Source: Bacteroidota bacterium
GTDB lineage: Bacteria; Bacteroidota; Bacteroidia; Flavobacteriales; Crocinitomicaceae
Assembly: GCA_029558435.1 (NCBI GenBank)
Contig: JAKQEZ010000422.1
Location: 1-5,693 of the forward strand
Direction of reading: 5' to 3'
DNA: 5,693 nucleotides
In this document: positions 5,029 through 5,693 of the stretch, one piece after another
How positions within the stretch are numbered: position 1 is the first letter of the stretch
How the letters are laid out: the number at the start of each line of letters is the position of its first letter
Notes under the pieces: generated by a model
What the model was told of the DNA's origin: nothing
The model's database searches: none
What the model saw: only the letters and a program-made list of their open reading frames with translations
Position numbers and translations under genes: made by a program

Positions 5029-5554
5029 GTTCGTTGTTGTTTTCGTGTATTTTTTTATTCGTGATAACCCTTTTTTACTTGTCGTTTTGAAATCCACCAA
5101 TAATTTCCACAAGGGTCAATTATACCCGATTGTCTGTCTTCGTATGGCATATCTGCTGGTTCAAATTCAATTTTCGCTCCATTGTCAACGGCTCTTTGAT
5201 GAACAGCTTCTACATCGTCAACGAAAAGATAAAGTGCTGTTCTCATTCCTTCAAATTGTTCTCTGGCTTGACTAATCATAAAGCAAGTGTCGCCTATTTG
5301 CAGAATACAGTTTGCTATATCTCCATTGGTTGGGTTTACAGAACGGTTAATTTCTTTCGCAAAAAAGGCATTTTTCAGAAAGTCAATTAAGAGTTGTGGT
5401 TTGTCAACAAAAAGATATGGAGTAACTGTATGAAAGTTGTCAGGTTTGTATGTATTAAGTATGTCGTTCATTTTTTACATTTTTAGGTTTAGAATTTACT
5501 TATCTTTTTTATTCAGTCATTTTTAGGGGTGCGTTTTTCTACAATGACCGCTAA
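4903..5554 (-). mobile_element. Gene cassette B (VOC protein + attC B)
   Basis: A 652-bp cassette between crossovers 5555/5554 and 4903/4902. The ends 5022-5037 and 5541-5555 pair as nine core bases, one bulged T, a C-G pair, a G.T wobble (G5033/T5545) and TTGT/ACAA, the same layout as cassette E. The leader is 83 bp, AT-rich, without a clear TAnnTTTG element. Confidence 0.75.
5055..5471 (-). CDS. VOC-family protein, PhnB/glyoxalase/bleomycin-resistance-like
   Basis: A 138-residue single-domain protein starting at ATG 5471. It has the two beta-alpha-beta-beta-beta modules of the vicinal oxygen chelate fold. Module 1 runs from HTVTPYLFVD (14-23) to NCILQIGDTCFMIS (54-67). Module 2 runs from ALYLFVDDVEAV (79-90) to the terminal DRQSGIIDPCGNYWWISKR (112-130), whose DP-GN-W-I pattern is diagnostic for PhnB-like members. 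In many relatives the strand before 'IGD' reads 'HAxLxIGD', with His as a candidate metal ligand. Here that position is Asn (Asn54), while His14 is retained. Metal-dependent catalysis is therefore doubtful, and ligand binding or sequestration, as in bleomycin-resistance proteins, is possible. Members of this superfamily are common integron-cassette cargo. Substrate unknown; cytoplasmic; no signal peptide. Confidence 0.88.
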   Translation of the reverse strand: MNDILNTYKPDNFHTVTPYLFVDKPQLLIDFLKNAFFAKEINRSVNPTNGDIANCILQIGDTCFMISQAREQFEGMRTALYLFVDDVEAVHQRAVDNGAKIEFEPADMPYEDRQSGIIDPCGNYWWISKRQVKKGYHE

Positions 5555-5681
5555 CGTGCCGCGGCTTTGCGTTCGGGCGGGTTTTTTAGCACTAACCTTG
5601 ATACGAAGCCGAAAGCTCAAATTTAGCACAAATGTTCATACGAAGCACGTCCGCCCGCCTGACGCAAAACCGCTGTTAGCA
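5549..5681 (-). other. attC: attC-like recombination site A (subfamily I)
   Basis: The site ends a cassette whose gene lies beyond the right edge. Minus-strand cores are TGCTAAC-A and C-GTTAGCG. The arms, 5561-5581 and 5654-5673, pair with one C/A mismatch and an extra base in the TTCG/TGA bulge, both shared with site D. The flank outside the left core (GTTAGCAGCATAC on the plus strand) is a different end type from any cassette in the window. Confidence 0.85.
5585..5646. repeat. Imperfect direct duplication within the loop of attC A
   Basis: TTTAGCAC...ATACGAAGC occurs at 5585-5609 and again at 5622-5646, with 21 of 25 bases identical and a period of 37 bp. A related single block occurs in the loop of site D (about 3250-3273). 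The loop therefore appears to have grown by internal duplication while the arms stayed conserved. Confidence 0.7.
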
Positions 5682-5693
5682 GCATACTCTTTT

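Noticed and set aside
5036..5060. Possible terminator after the VOC gene
   Set aside because: There is an A/T run but I found no stem with adequate pairing before it on the minus strand.
130..5681. CRISPR array or REP/BIME-type repeats
   Set aside because: The repeats are 132-171 bp, imperfect, and separated by whole genes, with no short uniform spacers. The defined G|TT boundaries and cassette-specific outer ends are not features of REP elements.
130..5681. Large intergenic hairpins as simple Rho-independent terminators
   Set aside because: They lack T tracts after the stem, have long structured loops, and their stem imperfections favour folding of the strand opposite to the transcripts.

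Overview
The window looks like a stretch of chromosome from a member of the Bacteroidota. Two predicted secreted proteins have signal peptides ending just before Gln (…SSFGQ and …LNAQ), which is characteristic of that phylum. The DNA is AT-rich, and the gene repertoire (stand-alone AraC-type HTH, PhnB-like VOC protein, TPR lipoprotein-like secreted protein, IS110-like transposase end) also fits. No rRNA, tRNA or marker gene fixes the genus.

The organising principle is a cassette array. All complete genes lie on the minus strand. Between them are six imperfect-hairpin sites of 132-171 bp, at about 130-292, 1610-1741, 3195-3328, 4201-4371, 4897-5028 and 5549-5681. Read on the minus (gene-sense) strand, every site starts with the core ...AACA and five of six end with ...CGTT. 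This is the architecture of integron attC sites (R''-L''...L'-R'), with each gene upstream of its site. The inferred crossover points (G|TT) divide the window into five complete cassettes: VOC protein (4903-5554), secreted unknown protein (4207-4902), TPR protein (3201-4206), AraC-type regulator + SDR oxidoreductase + terminator (1616-3200), and PD-(D/E)XK nuclease (130-1615). The attC site of a sixth cassette lies at the right edge. No integron integrase, attI site or Pc promoter is visible, so this is an array interior or an integrase-less attC cluster.

Three things go beyond a textbook array. First, each cassette's own two ends are complementary for about 15-20 bp, well past the 7-bp core, and all five carry a G.T wobble at the same place. 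Second, the sites fall into three subfamilies (I: A, D; II: B, E; III: C, F) occurring in the order I-II-III-I-II-III, with compensatory changes in their stems. Third, the last site loses its GTT half exactly where a probable IS110-family transposase end (1-102) begins, suggesting an IS that targeted the attC crossover or an array end at a secondary site.

The cassette genes share no pathway. They form a typical accessory cargo: a possible stress or drug-binding VOC protein, secreted proteins of unknown role, a self-contained regulated oxidoreductase operon, and a nuclease-fold protein that could act in defence.
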